Shown in pieces: positions 7,084 through 16,568 of a DNA stretch of 64,000 nt. Origin of the DNA: Hahella sp050299855 (GTDB lineage: Bacteria; Pseudomonadota; Gammaproteobacteria; Pseudomonadales; Oleiphilaceae). The stretch covers positions 1 to 64,000 of the forward strand of contig JBNKWQ010000038.1 of assembly GCA_050299855.1 (NCBI GenBank). Direction: 5' to 3'. Below the pieces are notes generated by a model. The model saw only the letters and a program-made list of their open reading frames with translations. It ran no database searches and was not told the DNA's origin. How positions within the stretch are numbered: position 1 is the first letter of the stretch; each line of letters starts with the position of its first letter. The position numbers were made by a program, and so were the translations under genes.

Positions 7084-7377
7084 GTGGCTTTCCTGTATCC
7101 CCTTCCCTACTTCCTGTCCCCTATCCCTATTTGCAGCACCGGCAAAAAAGTAATCGCCAAAGTGAATACCTCGATGGGGGAGGTTTTTGCCACAGCAGGC
7201 GGGCTAACCCTCTATACCTTCACTAAAGATGGTGACGCCGCGTCTAATTGCTACGGCGGCTGCGCCAGCAACTGGCCTCCATTTTTGGCAAAAGCGGATG
7301 GGAAAACCTGGGGAGCCTTTATTATCATCCAACGCAACGACGGTAATTACCAATGGGCGTACGAAAACCAGCCATAA
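7084..7377 (+). pseudogene. Truncated secreted-repeat lipoprotein (COG4315-like)
   Basis: The frame contains MGEVFATAGGLTLYTFTKDG and SNCYGGCASNWPPFLA then NYQWAYENQP and a stop. This is the repeat family with the LYTFxKD and CYGxCAxxWPP signatures, usually followed by a second repeat reading about PLYYWxKD, which is missing here. The upstream part has no convincing start: a GTG at 7084 would give a short hydrophobic leader ending PIPICS, a poor lipobox. Both ends therefore look damaged. Normal members are small exported lipoproteins of unknown role. Confidence 0.55.
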
Positions 7378-7858
7378 AAGAAACGGCTTAGAGTTAATTA
7401 GGGGTGGACCCGCTTAGGGTGTGCCCCAATACGACCTAGGCCCGATCTTCCATAAAAACTTACGAAATCCTGAATTTTTTTTGTAAGAAACTGTGATTCC
7501 AACCTGAAATATCGATTGTCTGCTATCGCGGCCTTAAGGGTGTATTGCAATCATCTGTCAGCATTACTAATAATGCTGGTTAAATTATAAGCACCGAGTC
7601 TATTTTATTGGCCGTCAAAGAAATACAGGCCACGCAGACTTTTTGTTATCCATGATAAGTTGCGGGTGAAAATCCGGATGCGACCATGATCATTCCGGCG
7701 AGCGCGAATAGATTACTTAAAAATTCTATCACTGTCCGAGATGGCACCATGGAGAGTTTCAGTGACGACCAACGGGGGTTTCAGCAACAGCTATTAACAC
7801 AGTTTTAAAACCAAGTAGGTATATAAATTGCCTTTAGTACTTTGGAGAACATGAGAAG
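7378..7858. other. Intergenic region without a supported gene
   Basis: No reading frame, RNA gene or clear repeat is convincing here. The stretch must hold the promoter of the GH74 gene; a T-rich block (7475-7485) and a short open frame from 7749 (MESFSDDQRGFQQQ) are visible but cannot be assigned. Confidence 0.4.
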
Positions 7859-10096
7859 ATGATCAGAACGTTGTACTTACTGATATCAATTATGACACTG
7901 TTATTGGCGGGATGCGGTGGTGGTGGGGCCGGCAGCTCAGGCTCCGGAAAAGTGATTGAACCCGTTACGCAACTTGAGACATCCCCGGAGTCCGAGCAGA
8001 CTCCAGATCCCGGCACAGACTCTGAGCAAGAGACTGAGGGAACTTATACTTGGGATAACGTCGCCATCGGTGGTGGCGGCTATGTGACCGGCCTGATCCC
8101 AAGCAAGACTGAACCGGATCTATTATATGCACGCACGGATGTTGGAGGTGCATATCGATGGAATGCCTCAACGGGACACTGGATACCTCTTCTGGATTGG
8201 GTGTCTGAAGCGGATCTGGGTTATCAGGGTGTCGAGTCACTGGCGATCGATGAATCCTCCCCGAATAATCTATATATTCTTGCCGGTACCAGCTACTTCA
8301 GCGGTGGCCGAACCGCTATTCTTAAGTCAACGGACCATGGTCAAACGTTTACTGTAAAAGAGGTCACTTCCCAGTTCCGTGCACACGGGAACGGATTGGG
8401 CCGTAATACGGGTGAAAAATTACAGGTCGATCCGAACAGTAACAATGTTTTATATACAGGCACTCGTTGGAACGGCATGTGGAAAAGCACCGATTCTGGT
8501 GAAAACTGGAGCAAACTTACCGGCTTCCCGATTGATACCACACCTAACGAAAACGGGGTTAGCTTTGTTGAGCTTGATACCCGGGGAAGTATCACGAATA
8601 CCTTATATGTCGGAGTTTCGCAATACGATAACAACCTCTATGTCTCACACGACTCCGGTGCAAGCTTTACCCAGGTTACCGGCGGGCCGACTACTTTGAT
8701 ACCGCTACGAGCCAAGTTGGCGAGCGATGGCTTTCTGTATATTGTCTACGGGGATGGCTCAGGCCCACACGGCGACCCTGTTCAACCCGAGCCACTCGAA
8801 CATGGCGCCGTGTATAAGTATGACACCAGTATGGACCAATGGACCGATATTACACCAGCGGGCTTTACGCGAGCCTTCGGTGGCGTATCCGTTGACCCCG
8901 ATAACCCGCAGCGCATTATTGTCTCTACGATAAACAACTGGCAGGAGCAATCACCAGGAGTTTATGGTGATCGTTTCCTGATAACCACGAATGGCGGCGC
9001 TAGCTGGACTGACTTAATCGCTGCGAATGGTTATCAGTTGGATGATGACGGAAATGGCTGGATTAAAGGCCATGCAATCCATTGGGCGGGATCTATTGAA
9101 TTTAATCCGTTTAATACTGATGAAGTATGGGTGATTTCCGGTAATGGCGTTTTTAGGAATTCCAATATTACAGGAACCCCCAGCACCTGGAAATTTGCAG
9201 ACCGTGGACTTGAAGAAACAGTACCACTTGAATTGATCAGCATTCCAAATGGCCCTGTTGTTTCAGTTATTGGGGATTATGACGGCTTTATTCACTATGA
9301 CGTAGTGAACTATGCACCAATCCATAAGCCTTCAATGGGCACCACCACCGGGCTTGCAGTTGCGGCACAAGATACAAACGTGCTCGTTCGTGTCGGCAAT
9401 TCAATGTATTACTCCAAGGATATGGGAAACAGCTGGACCCAGACCGGAAGCTTGAATGGCAGCAAAGGACATGTCGCGCTTAGCGCCGACGGGGCGGTGA
9501 TTTTGCACTCGCCTGCCAATTCTACAACAACCTACCGCAGCGAGAATGACGGGAGCAGTTGGTCCACGGTAGGAGGTTTGAATATCAACAATACCCGCCC
9601 AATGGCTGACCCGGTTAACAAAAATGTATTCTACGCATATGACCCGGCGGGAAGCATTTGGATGAGTACAGACAAGGGTATGACCTTCTTCTTCCTCAGT
9701 GATGTGCCTGCCAACGGTGCCACTCGCCTCGCCTTAACTCCTGGACATGAAGGCGATATTTGGCTGGCACTGAATAACGGTGGTTTACGAAGATCCGTCA
9801 ACGGCGGTAGCACCTGGGCGCCGATTGCCGGCCCCAGCTTTGTCGAGGCAGTAGGCATGGGTAAAGCGGCTCCGGGTGCGGGTTACCCCGCAGTTTATAT
9901 CTGGGGAGACGTTGACGGCGTACGAGGCCTCTATCGATCTATTGATGAAGGCGCAAGCTGGATACGAATAAATGACGATGCACATGAGTTTGGCGGTCCG
10001 GCCAACGGTAGTTTCGTGGTCGGCGATATGAACGTATTTGGCCGCGTATATATGAGTACCGCAGGCCGTGGAATTGTCTTTGGCGAGCCTTTATAA
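7859..10096 (+). CDS. GH74 xyloglucanase-type lipoprotein
   Basis: 745 residues. A lipoprotein signal ends LLLAG-C19, followed by a Gly-rich and then a Pro/Glu/Ser-rich linker to about residue 60. The catalytic part begins WDNVAIGGGGYVTGL and carries YARTDVGGAYRW, where Asp94 matches the GH74 catalytic base, and SVIGDYDGFIH, where Asp473 matches the catalytic acid. BNR-like Asp-box turns (STDSGENW, STDHGQTF, SEDGSSW-type) recur through two seven-bladed propellers, as in GH74. The family cuts the beta-1,4-glucan backbone of xyloglucan. As a lipoprotein it would act at the outer membrane, probably feeding on plant or algal polysaccharide. No transporter or accessory glycosidase lies beside it, so it is a stand-alone gene. 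Confidence 0.9.
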   Translation: MIRTLYLLISIMTLLLAGCGGGGAGSSGSGKVIEPVTQLETSPESEQTPDPGTDSEQETEGTYTWDNVAIGGGGYVTGLIPSKTEPDLLYARTDVGGAYRWNASTGHWIPLLDWVSEADLGYQGVESLAIDESSPNNLYILAGTSYFSGGRTAILKSTDHGQTFTVKEVTSQFRAHGNGLGRNTGEKLQVDPNSNNVLYTGTRWNGMWKSTDSGENWSKLTGFPIDTTPNENGVSFVELDTRGSITNTLYVGVSQYDNNLYVSHDSGASFTQVTGGPTTLIPLRAKLASDGFLYIVYGDGSGPHGDPVQPEPLEHGAVYKYDTSMDQWTDITPAGFTRAFGGVSVDPDNPQRIIVSTINNWQEQSPGVYGDRFLITTNGGASWTDLIAANGYQLDDDGNGWIKGHAIHWAGSIEFNPFNTDEVWVISGNGVFRNSNITGTPSTWKFADRGLEETVPLELISIPNGPVVSVIGDYDGFIHYDVVNYAPIHKPSMGTTTGLAVAAQDTNVLVRVGNSMYYSKDMGNSWTQTGSLNGSKGHVALSADGAVILHSPANSTTTYRSENDGSSWSTVGGLNINNTRPMADPVNKNVFYAYDPAGSIWMSTDKGMTFFFLSDVPANGATRLALTPGHEGDIWLALNNGGLRRSVNGGSTWAPIAGPSFVEAVGMGKAAPGAGYPAVYIWGDVDGVRGLYRSIDEGASWIRINDDAHEFGGPANGSFVVGDMNVFGRVYMSTAGRGIVFGEPL

Positions 10097-10114
10097 GTAG
10101 CGCCTGTCGACTTG

Positions 10115-10139
10115 AAAGAGGCCATGGAAGGCCTTTTTC
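10115..10139 (+). terminator. Intrinsic terminator of the GH74 gene
   Basis: AGGCC and GGCCT arms around ATGGAA are extended by A/T pairs and followed directly by TTTTT, 20 bases after the GH74 stop codon. Confidence 0.75.
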
Positions 10140-10572
10140 TACCTACCCTGAGTCAGAATAGGAACTCGAACCGATTCCTTGCTCCAATCGGGAGTAGCTC
10201 CCCCCCTTTCTGATCATCCCGGGCTGATATGCAGACCGCTAATACTTGACGTTATCATTGAGTCTGAAGTGCTGTGGGAATATCTCTGGTAGCCACTGAC
10301 TGGAGCTGTAGACAGGCAGGGATAGACGAAAACACTGACAGCTCATATAAAACGGCATAAGGACTATATTAAATGGATTGTGGCTTGTTCTTAAATCATG
10401 GCAGGGGGTATTAGATACGATGTGGTGCTGGTTAATTATTAATTCTCCATATGTGTGAGGGGATTTTACCCCCTTTGACGCATTAGTTCAGTTACCACCT
10501 AAAAATGTCTACTTCAACTTAAACCACCCTCATAAAAAAGCCGCACTTTAATTGGATGATAGTGAGTAAACC
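10140..10572. other. Intergenic region without a supported gene
   Basis: No reading frame or RNA signature is supported. A CCCC-rich stretch near 10200 and the upstream region of the gene at 10573 are all that can be noted. Confidence 0.4.
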
Positions 10573-11187
10573 ATGACTGAATTTATCTACGCCTGCCAAC
10601 GAGCAAAAATCTCATCTGGCGAGCTGAAACGCATGTCGAGCATTGTAGAATATTACCGTGATAATAGCGGTGCTGTCGCACTAACCACTCAAAACGCCAA
10701 CCTTCACAGCTACGGCAATCAAGCCATTACCAACCAGCAAAAAGAGTATATCAGGGCCGGTGATCGCCGCAGTTTCTGGTATTCCAGACGGGCGGTGGGA
10801 GACCCTATTGCAGAGGTCGCCATACCTATCCTCGAAAACAAAGGCATTAACGGCAAAGTAGCTAACTGGTTGACGACCTTTAAGGGCGATCCTAAGAAAT
10901 TGAATCAACTTGGTGTCGATTTAATGATAGAACACGCCAAAGCCGTAACCTATGACTTAAGAAATTGCATTGGTAACGTCCCTGGCGTACTAAGCCCTGA
11001 TCAAGTCGCCGAATATCATCATATCGTATTCAAAAAACATGGTGTGGGGTCTCACATGTTAAGCACTGATGGCTCTTGGCTATTTGGTGGCACTTTGTTC
11101 AATTTGCCTCCTGACCTATACCGTATGATATGGTGCAACGCCTGTGACTTTGTCGGCAATGGCATTGGCAGCTCGGCCACGCCCTAG
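10573..11187 (+). CDS. Hypothetical soluble protein, candidate effector
   Basis: 204 residues with no signal peptide. The first half is polar (SSIVEYYRDNSGAVALTTQN), and the second contains VTYDLRNCIGNVPGVLSPDQ, AEYHHIVFKKHG and a terminal MIWCNACDFVG. The Tyr-His-His and Cys-x2-Cys pairs could be catalytic or metal-binding, but no family is recognised with confidence. The gene is followed after 83 bases by an exported protein on the same strand. A cytosolic toxin-like protein next to a secreted or periplasmic partner is one reading; an ordinary hypothetical pair is the other. Confidence 0.65.
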   Translation: MTEFIYACQRAKISSGELKRMSSIVEYYRDNSGAVALTTQNANLHSYGNQAITNQQKEYIRAGDRRSFWYSRRAVGDPIAEVAIPILENKGINGKVANWLTTFKGDPKKLNQLGVDLMIEHAKAVTYDLRNCIGNVPGVLSPDQVAEYHHIVFKKHGVGSHMLSTDGSWLFGGTLFNLPPDLYRMIWCNACDFVGNGIGSSATP

Positions 11188-11270
11188 TCCTTCCACACTG
11201 ACCGAGTTCGGAACTTGCAGCTGTTTGATACTGAGAGCTGTTCGATAATTTAATCTTAGGTAAGACTGAA

Positions 11271-11966
11271 ATGACACAAACGTCTGGACATTACCGCGCG
11301 CTGGGAATACCGCTCATTTTTATAGCGTTCAATGCTTGCTCCCTCACCTCGGCAGATACGAAAGTCACTTTAGGTCAGCGCACATTCTGCGTGCCTGACA
11401 CGTTAGAGGTTATTGAGAGTTCCAATAGCGAAAGCAATCCAGTTGCCAACAGCGACAAGTCGCTTGGGCAATCATTCATGGTCACGATTGATGCCCGGAC
11501 AGTTGCCAAAGATATTCCTGAATACCAGTTGCAAGACAACGGCTACGAGGCAGTGTTATTTGCGAAGTTTACTTATGTCGGTGAGAACAGGTTGAAAGCC
11601 TTGGCCGGACCAGAAAATTATCTAGATATGCTGCGGTTAACCGGTGAATATGAAAGGGCCTCCGTAAGCTATGACGAGAAAAATGGTGCTTACAGGGTCA
11701 GTACTGAAACCGAGCCTAATCCGCTATTCTGGAGCCTATTGACAAGGAAACCCGGCAAGGGGAGCCCACTGCCGGAAAAGCTGGAAGACTTCTATCTGGG
11801 CAGTTGCAGCGTGTTTGGAGGAAACAGCACTTCTTGCAGCACAACGCAAAGTATTGAGGGTTATCACGTGAAACTTGATACCACCGAACAGAACCTGTTT
11901 TTAACTGCAAAGATCAACAAGTATCTCTCTGGCAAGTTGCAGGAGTGGGAATCGAATTGTCGTTAG
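11271..11966 (+). CDS. Exported hypothetical protein, possible periplasmic partner
   Basis: 231 residues. The N-terminus has a hydrophobic stretch (LGIPLIFIAFNACSLTSAD) that fits a signal peptide, with a weak lipobox FNAC. The mature part starts TKVTLGQRTFCVPDTLEVIE and carries five further cysteines (GSCSVFGG, TSCSTTQS, ESNCR), consistent with a disulphide-bonded periplasmic protein. No domain is recognised. It follows the gene at 10573 with the same orientation and may be its partner or immunity protein; that role is only positional inference. Confidence 0.7.
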   Translation: MTQTSGHYRALGIPLIFIAFNACSLTSADTKVTLGQRTFCVPDTLEVIESSNSESNPVANSDKSLGQSFMVTIDARTVAKDIPEYQLQDNGYEAVLFAKFTYVGENRLKALAGPENYLDMLRLTGEYERASVSYDEKNGAYRVSTETEPNPLFWSLLTRKPGKGSPLPEKLEDFYLGSCSVFGGNSTSCSTTQSIEGYHVKLDTTEQNLFLTAKINKYLSGKLQEWESNCR

Positions 11967-11996
11967 GGGGTTACTCTTTTTGTCTCCGACTACAAT

Positions 11997-12420
11997 ATGT
12001 ATACCGGGAAGCTCAACCCCAATCAGGAGCTGTTACGTCATACTCACACACTTGAGGATTTAAAGGCACTCAGTAATCTCACCCATACTTACATCGTCGG
12101 CGGAGACAAGCAGGTTCATTTTATCAGGGTGATCTATGGCGCTAGAAAATGGAAGAAGGCCCGCGCCAGCCTGGCGAAATTGGAAGTCACTGAAAAAGGC
12201 CCCAATCCGCGTTTTGTGGTCAGCAGCTTGTAGGAAGATAAACGCACTCTCTACCGGAATCTGTATTGTGCCCGCGGCGATACCTGGGCGGCCCCCCATG
12301 GAGAACCGGATCAAGGACACACAACTGGACCTGTTCGGCATCCCTACCTCCAGCCCGAACTGGTGGACCAATCAATGGCGCCTGCACTATATACGACGGT
12401 GCTGAAATCAAGCTACTACT
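11997..12420 (+). mobile_element. Decayed IS1380-family transposase remnant
   Basis: The frame from 11997 reads GARKWKKARASLAKLEVTEK and PNPRFVVSSL, then a stop, with the continuation RTLYRNLYCARGD. In a second frame MENRIKDTQLDLFGIPTSS follows, and then WWTNQWRLHY. These are the C-terminal signatures of IS1380 transposases (NPRFVVTSL, LYxxLYCARG, MENRIKEQQLDLFADRTS). Nonsense and frameshift changes and the absence of the N-terminal half show it is dead. Inverted repeats were not found. Confidence 0.75.
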
Positions 12421-12563
12421 GCTTGAAGCCCCTGCAGACTACAGTGGAAATACCGAAGTTGTGGACCCTCTTACTAAGAATCCGTCTACTACACCCAACC
12501 TGCTCCAATAGCGAACAGAATTGAGGCGCCCCGAACATCAAACGGTGGCGCCTCTCAAGCAAA

Positions 12564-13739
12564 TTAGGCCGTGGCGTCAATCAAGACAGATTCCAGAACC
12601 TGGCAAGCCTTTAGCATTTCCTCCTTGGTCAACGTTGGATGAACCAACATCATAATGCTTGTTTCTCCAAGCAGTTTCGCATTAGGTAAGCTTTTTTCTG
12701 GCCGCCAACCAGTATTGTCGAATGCTTTCTCCAGATAAACCTCTGAACAACTACCCTGGTAACACGGTACGCCTAGAGCGTTTATTTCATCAACAATGCG
12801 ATCTCTACTCCACTCAGACTTAAGCTTTTCCGGTCGGATAAAGAAATAATGCTTATATTCTGCATGCTCTAGGTTTTCGTCCACTTGGACAACCCGCAAT
12901 GCATCAAGCTTCTTCGCGGTCGCATCTAACAGAGCCGCATTCTGCCGCCGAGCGTGCGTCCAACTCTCCATCCTCCCAAGCTGTATACGACCAATTGCAC
13001 CCTGCATCTCAGTCATACGCCAGTTGGTACCAAAAGAATCATGTAGCCATCTAAAACCAGGCGGATGCTGCTTTTCATAGACAGACTGATAGCTTTTCCC
13101 ATGATCCTTATAAGACCACATGGTTTCCCACAACGCTTTATCGTTAGTGGTTACCATTCCGCCCTCACCACCGGTCGTCATAATTTTGTCCTGACAGAAC
13201 GACCAAGCACCTACATGACCAATACTGCCAGCTGGACGTCCTTTGTATTTTGCCCCATGTGCTTGCGCACAATCTTCAATGACGAAAAAGCCGTGCTTCT
13301 CTGCCAAAGCCATAATCGGGTCCATATCTGCCGGCATTCCAGCCAGATGCACTACGATTACAGCTCTCGTATTCGGCGTTAATACCGACGCTATAGATTC
13401 AGCAGTAATGTTCTGACTATTAAGATCTACATCTGCAAATATCGGTCTAGCGCCAGCAGTTACGACAGATGAGACAGACGCTAAAAAAGTTCGGGGCGTA
13501 ACCACAACATCATGCCCTGACCCTACTGCTAACGCCTTTAGTGCAACATCCAAAGCGAGAGTACCGTTTCCTAGCGCTATTGCATGATTGACACCAGTCC
13601 ACTCAGCAAACTCCGCTTCAAATTGACGACACACATCTCCGGTCCAATAATTGACACGGTTTGATCGTAGCACTTCAGCAACAGCATCTATTTCTTCGCT
13701 AGTGAACGAAGGCCATGGAGAAAACTTTGTATTAAGCAT
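12564..13739 (-). CDS. DegT/DnrJ/EryC1/StrS aminotransferase, PglE/LegC-like
   Basis: 391 residues, the usual size. The fold type I PLP motif GAWSFCQDKIMTTGGEGG carries the Schiff-base lysine (Lys185), and the cofactor-binding ALGNGTLALDVALKAL and VIEDCAQAHGA blocks are present. The family transfers an amino group from glutamate to a nucleotide-linked 4-keto sugar. The acetyltransferase gene ends five bases before the start and the sugar transferase comes next, giving the order pglC-pglD-pglE. This points to UDP-N,N'-diacetylbacillosamine or a relative. With the nonulosonate genes across the divergent promoter it could equally supply a legionaminic-acid precursor. Substrate is inferred from context. 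Confidence 0.85.
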   Translation of the reverse strand: MLNTKFSPWPSFTSEEIDAVAEVLRSNRVNYWTGDVCRQFEAEFAEWTGVNHAIALGNGTLALDVALKALAVGSGHDVVVTPRTFLASVSSVVTAGARPIFADVDLNSQNITAESIASVLTPNTRAVIVVHLAGMPADMDPIMALAEKHGFFVIEDCAQAHGAKYKGRPAGSIGHVGAWSFCQDKIMTTGGEGGMVTTNDKALWETMWSYKDHGKSYQSVYEKQHPPGFRWLHDSFGTNWRMTEMQGAIGRIQLGRMESWTHARRQNAALLDATAKKLDALRVVQVDENLEHAEYKHYFFIRPEKLKSEWSRDRIVDEINALGVPCYQGSCSEVYLEKAFDNTGWRPEKSLPNAKLLGETSIMMLVHPTLTKEEMLKACQVLESVLIDATA

Positions 13740-13744
13740 AATTG

Positions 13745-14365
13745 TTATCTAATCCTCTTGGCAGGCACTCCTGCCACAACCAATCCATCATCAATATCAT
13801 TCAGCACAACAGAGCCCGCACCAACCACGACATCACAGCCAAGCTTTACTCCTTCTTTAATCACAGCACCTGCCCCAACCCACGTTCTCGCACCAATCGT
13901 CACCCCACCAGCAAGAACTACTCGCGGACTCAAGTGACTAGATGCACCAACATGACAGTCATGCTCTACAATTGAACCCGTATTAAGTATGACGTTCTCT
14001 TCAATATATGACCTGCAATTAACTATCGATCCCGCGAGCGCAACAGATCCCGGGCCAAGCTGGGAGTGGGTAGAAATAATAGCGCTCGGATGAAGCACCT
14101 GCCCATAGCGAACCCCCTCAGCCAACAACAAACGGTATTTTTGCTCTCGAATGGCATTATTCCCGATCGCTACAACCCATTCAGCGTCGCGTTTTAGTGT
14201 AGGGCTAATCGATGACAACCCCAGGACAGGCAAGGCAAGAAAAGTCGAGGCAGCGGGGGACTCATCAACAAATAAATACTCTCCCCATTCACCCGTGGTT
14301 AACGCGGCGTCCATAACCACACGCCCATGGCCACCAGCACCAAATACTAATATGTTAGCTGCCAT
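13745..14365 (-). CDS. PglD/NeuD-type sugar acetyltransferase (left-handed beta helix)
   Basis: 206 residues from ATG 14365, with a GGAG site seven bases upstream lying in the end of the preceding gene. The N-terminal Rossmann-like part (LVFGAGGHGRVVMD) binds the sugar nucleotide. From about 90 onward hexapeptide repeats (LGPGSVALAGSIVNC, NTGSIVEHDCHVG, GAGAVIKEGVKLG) form the acetyl-CoA-binding helix, and the histidine in VEHDC matches the catalytic base of PglD. It acetylates the 4-amino group made by the neighbouring aminotransferase. The start overlaps the upstream sugar transferase by 11 bases, showing tight coupling. Confidence 0.88.
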   Translation of the reverse strand: MAANILVFGAGGHGRVVMDAALTTGEWGEYLFVDESPAASTFLALPVLGLSSISPTLKRDAEWVVAIGNNAIREQKYRLLLAEGVRYGQVLHPSAIISTHSQLGPGSVALAGSIVNCRSYIEENVILNTGSIVEHDCHVGASSHLSPRVVLAGGVTIGARTWVGAGAVIKEGVKLGCDVVVGAGSVVLNDIDDGLVVAGVPAKRIR

Positions 14366-14939
14366 CAAACGGCTCCGAAATACTATGCTCCTTAGAGCTA
14401 ATCCCTTCTCGCGAAGAGAGTTTTTTGGCAGTAAGGAACATTATTTTAACATCCAGCATGAATGAACGATTGTCCACATACCATACGTCAAACTCAAACT
14501 TCTCAGGCCAGGTTAAATTGTTTCTACCTTGAATTTGCGCCCAACCAGTAACACCAGGTCGCACTTCATGTCTGCGCATCTGATGAGCGCTATACAGAGG
14601 TAAATACTCTGGCAACAAAGGCCTTGGACCAACCAGGCTCATATCCCCTTTTATGACATTAATCAGCTGGGGCAGCTCGTCCAAACTCGTAACTCGCAAT
14701 ACGCGACCCACGGCAGTCACCCTCTGACTTTCTTCGGCAGCACTTCCAGCCTGGCCGTCCCGCATAGTTCGAAATTTATACATCCGAAAGATCTTGCCGT
14801 GTAACCCTGGCCTTTCTTGAATAAAAAACACTTTGCCATTTTGTGTAACCCAGAGTACTACGCCAATGATCACCTGCAACGGCAGCAAGAGCGTGAACAA
14901 CAACGCAGAAAATGACAGGTCAAAAATTCTCTTTAGCAT
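14355..14939 (-). CDS. PglC-type undecaprenyl-phosphate sugar phosphotransferase
   Basis: 194 residues, the short monotopic form. One N-terminal membrane helix (FDLSFSALLFTLLLPLQVII) is followed by the catalytic block: FFIQERPGLHGKIFRMYKFR, SLDELPQLINVIKGDMSLVG, PRPLLPEYLPLY and RHEVRPGVTGWAQIQGRN. These are the signature of bacterial sugar transferases, with the Asp-Glu pair in SLDELP. It starts glycan assembly by moving a sugar phosphate to the lipid carrier on the inner membrane. First gene of a three-gene operon reading leftward, divergent from the CMP-sugar genes at 15092. Confidence 0.9.
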   Translation of the reverse strand: MLKRIFDLSFSALLFTLLLPLQVIIGVVLWVTQNGKVFFIQERPGLHGKIFRMYKFRTMRDGQAGSAAEESQRVTAVGRVLRVTSLDELPQLINVIKGDMSLVGPRPLLPEYLPLYSAHQMRRHEVRPGVTGWAQIQGRNNLTWPEKFEFDVWYVDNRSFMLDVKIMFLTAKKLSSREGISSKEHSISEPFDGS

Positions 14940-15091
14940 ATTAAACAGTTGATTTCCAATGTGTTTTTTGATTAAATCGGACGAGTTTTGCGCCTTCGAA
15001 AATTGTAGTCATTTTAATGTGAAAGCTTGGCACCTGCCAGTCTTCTTACAGCAGCTGACGCCCATCACTTTACAAAACAGAATCCATTGCG

Positions 15092-15787
15092 ATGATCAAT
15101 GACCAAAGAGTACTAGCCATTATTCCAGCCAGGGGTGGGAGCAAAGGCCTACCTGGTAAAAATATTAAGTCAATGCGTGGAAAACCACTGATTGCACATG
15201 CCATCCAGGCAGGCATTCAAAACAAATATATTGACGAAGTTATCGTTTCAACCGATTGCAACGAAATAGCCAATGTATCGCGATCTTATGGCGCGAAAGT
15301 AGAAGACAGACCCTCAGATCTATCTGGCGATAAGTCACTTATCGCTGACACCTTGAGGATGCTTTACCAAAAATATCAAGATTTTCAGATAGTAGTTCTG
15401 CTTGAACCAACCTGCCCTTTAAGAACCGAAGATAATATAAATCAATGCATTGAAATGCTGGTCACCCAGAATGCAGACAGCGTTGCAACAGTTTCAAAGA
15501 GCGAACCTCCTCTTACAAGAATGTGGATATTTGAAAATCAAGTCTTCAAACCGCTTATCGAGGGTAGCGACGCAAGTAAACCAAGACAAGAGCAACAGGA
15601 CGCCTATTTTTTAAATGGCGCTGCATACGCTTTTAACTTTTCGAGCTTTAGCAAATCTGATTCGAACCTAATATTCTATGGTAAGAAAATACCAATCGTC
15701 GTAGAGAATGTACTGGTCGATATCGATACGTTAGCAGATTTTAAATTGGCTGAAAGCCTGATGGAGAATTTAAGTGAAAATAAGTGA
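15092..15787 (+). CDS. CMP-nonulosonate cytidylyltransferase (NeuA/LegF/PtmB-like)
   Basis: 231 residues. The CTP-binding loop AIIPARGGSKGLPGKNI, the VSTD motif, LLEPTCPLRT and a terminal VDIDTLADFKLAE are all diagnostic of CMP-acylneuraminate synthetases. It activates a nonulosonic acid with CMP. The condensing enzyme and epimerase lie in the minus-strand operon of the same cluster, so the substrate is made locally. First gene of a plus-strand operon of six; the next gene overlaps it by 14 bases. Confidence 0.9.
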   Translation: MINDQRVLAIIPARGGSKGLPGKNIKSMRGKPLIAHAIQAGIQNKYIDEVIVSTDCNEIANVSRSYGAKVEDRPSDLSGDKSLIADTLRMLYQKYQDFQIVVLLEPTCPLRTEDNINQCIEMLVTQNADSVATVSKSEPPLTRMWIFENQVFKPLIEGSDASKPRQEQQDAYFLNGAAYAFNFSSFSKSDSNLIFYGKKIPIVVENVLVDIDTLADFKLAESLMENLSENK

Positions 15788-16568
15788 ATTAATGAGACTC
15801 GACAAGAAAATTAGCCTTGTTGCTGGCGGTGCCGGCCTGTTGGGTAGCGCGATGAGTGAAGCTCTTGCAGAAGTGGGATCAAATGTAGTAATTGCTAGTA
15901 GAAATCTTGACTCCTGTAAATCCGAGTGTGAAAAATTAAAAGAAGCTTATCCAGTACAAGAGTTCTATCCAGTGCAGCTTGATATCAGTTCTCCTGAATC
16001 AATCTTAAACTGCATTGAAAACATCACACAAAACATCGGAGAAATTGATGTATTGGTGACTTGTGCATGGTCTGGTAGAAAAAATACGTGGGACTCTATT
16101 AACGATGAAGACTGGGATAATGATATTGAAATTTGTCTTAACGGAGTTTTTCGTTTAATCAAAGCTTCAACAGAGTCCCTAAAGAAAACAAAGGGTGTTA
16201 TCCTTACTGTCGGCTCAATGTATGGCCACGTCGCGCCTGACTATCGTCTTTATGAAGGTGTTCCGCAAGCTAACCCACCAAGTTATGGTGCTGCTAAAGC
16301 AGGTATAATTCAACTTACGAAATACCTCTCCAGTTTCCTTGCACCTCACGGTATTCGAGCAAACTGCATAAGCCCCGGCCCATTCCCTTATGAAGAAACA
16401 ATTAATCAATTTCCTGAATTTAAAACCCGGTTATGCAACAAAAATCCTTTGGGAAGATTAGGCAAAGCACATGAAATAAAAGGTGCTGTCGTCCTTTTAT
16501 GTACAGATGCATCGACCTATATCACAGGGCAAAACATTTGCGTTGATGGTGGATGGACAATATGGTAA
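15774..16568 (+). CDS. SDR oxidoreductase, PtmA-like (first of two)
   Basis: 264 residues, GTG start at 15774 with GGAG seven bases before it inside the previous gene. The nucleotide loop reads VAGGAGLLGSAM, the catalytic region has GSMYGHVAPD and SYGAAKAGIIQ (Tyr-x3-Lys), and the tail GQNICVDGGW is typical. PtmA-like dehydrogenases accompany CMP-nonulosonate synthases in legionaminic-type clusters and are thought to modify the sugar or its precursor. It precedes a Gfo/Idh/MocA gene with a 16-base overlap; the same gene pair occurs again downstream. Confidence 0.85.
   Translation: MKISELMRLDKKISLVAGGAGLLGSAMSEALAEVGSNVVIASRNLDSCKSECEKLKEAYPVQEFYPVQLDISSPESILNCIENITQNIGEIDVLVTCAWSGRKNTWDSINDEDWDNDIEICLNGVFRLIKASTESLKKTKGVILTVGSMYGHVAPDYRLYEGVPQANPPSYGAAKAGIIQLTKYLSSFLAPHGIRANCISPGPFPYEETINQFPEFKTRLCNKNPLGRLGKAHEIKGAVVLLCTDASTYITGQNICVDGGWTIW

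Noticed and set aside
7620..7760. Riboswitch upstream of the GH74 gene
   Set aside because: No match to conserved cores of known riboswitches (cyclic di-GMP, cobalamin, glycine) was visible.
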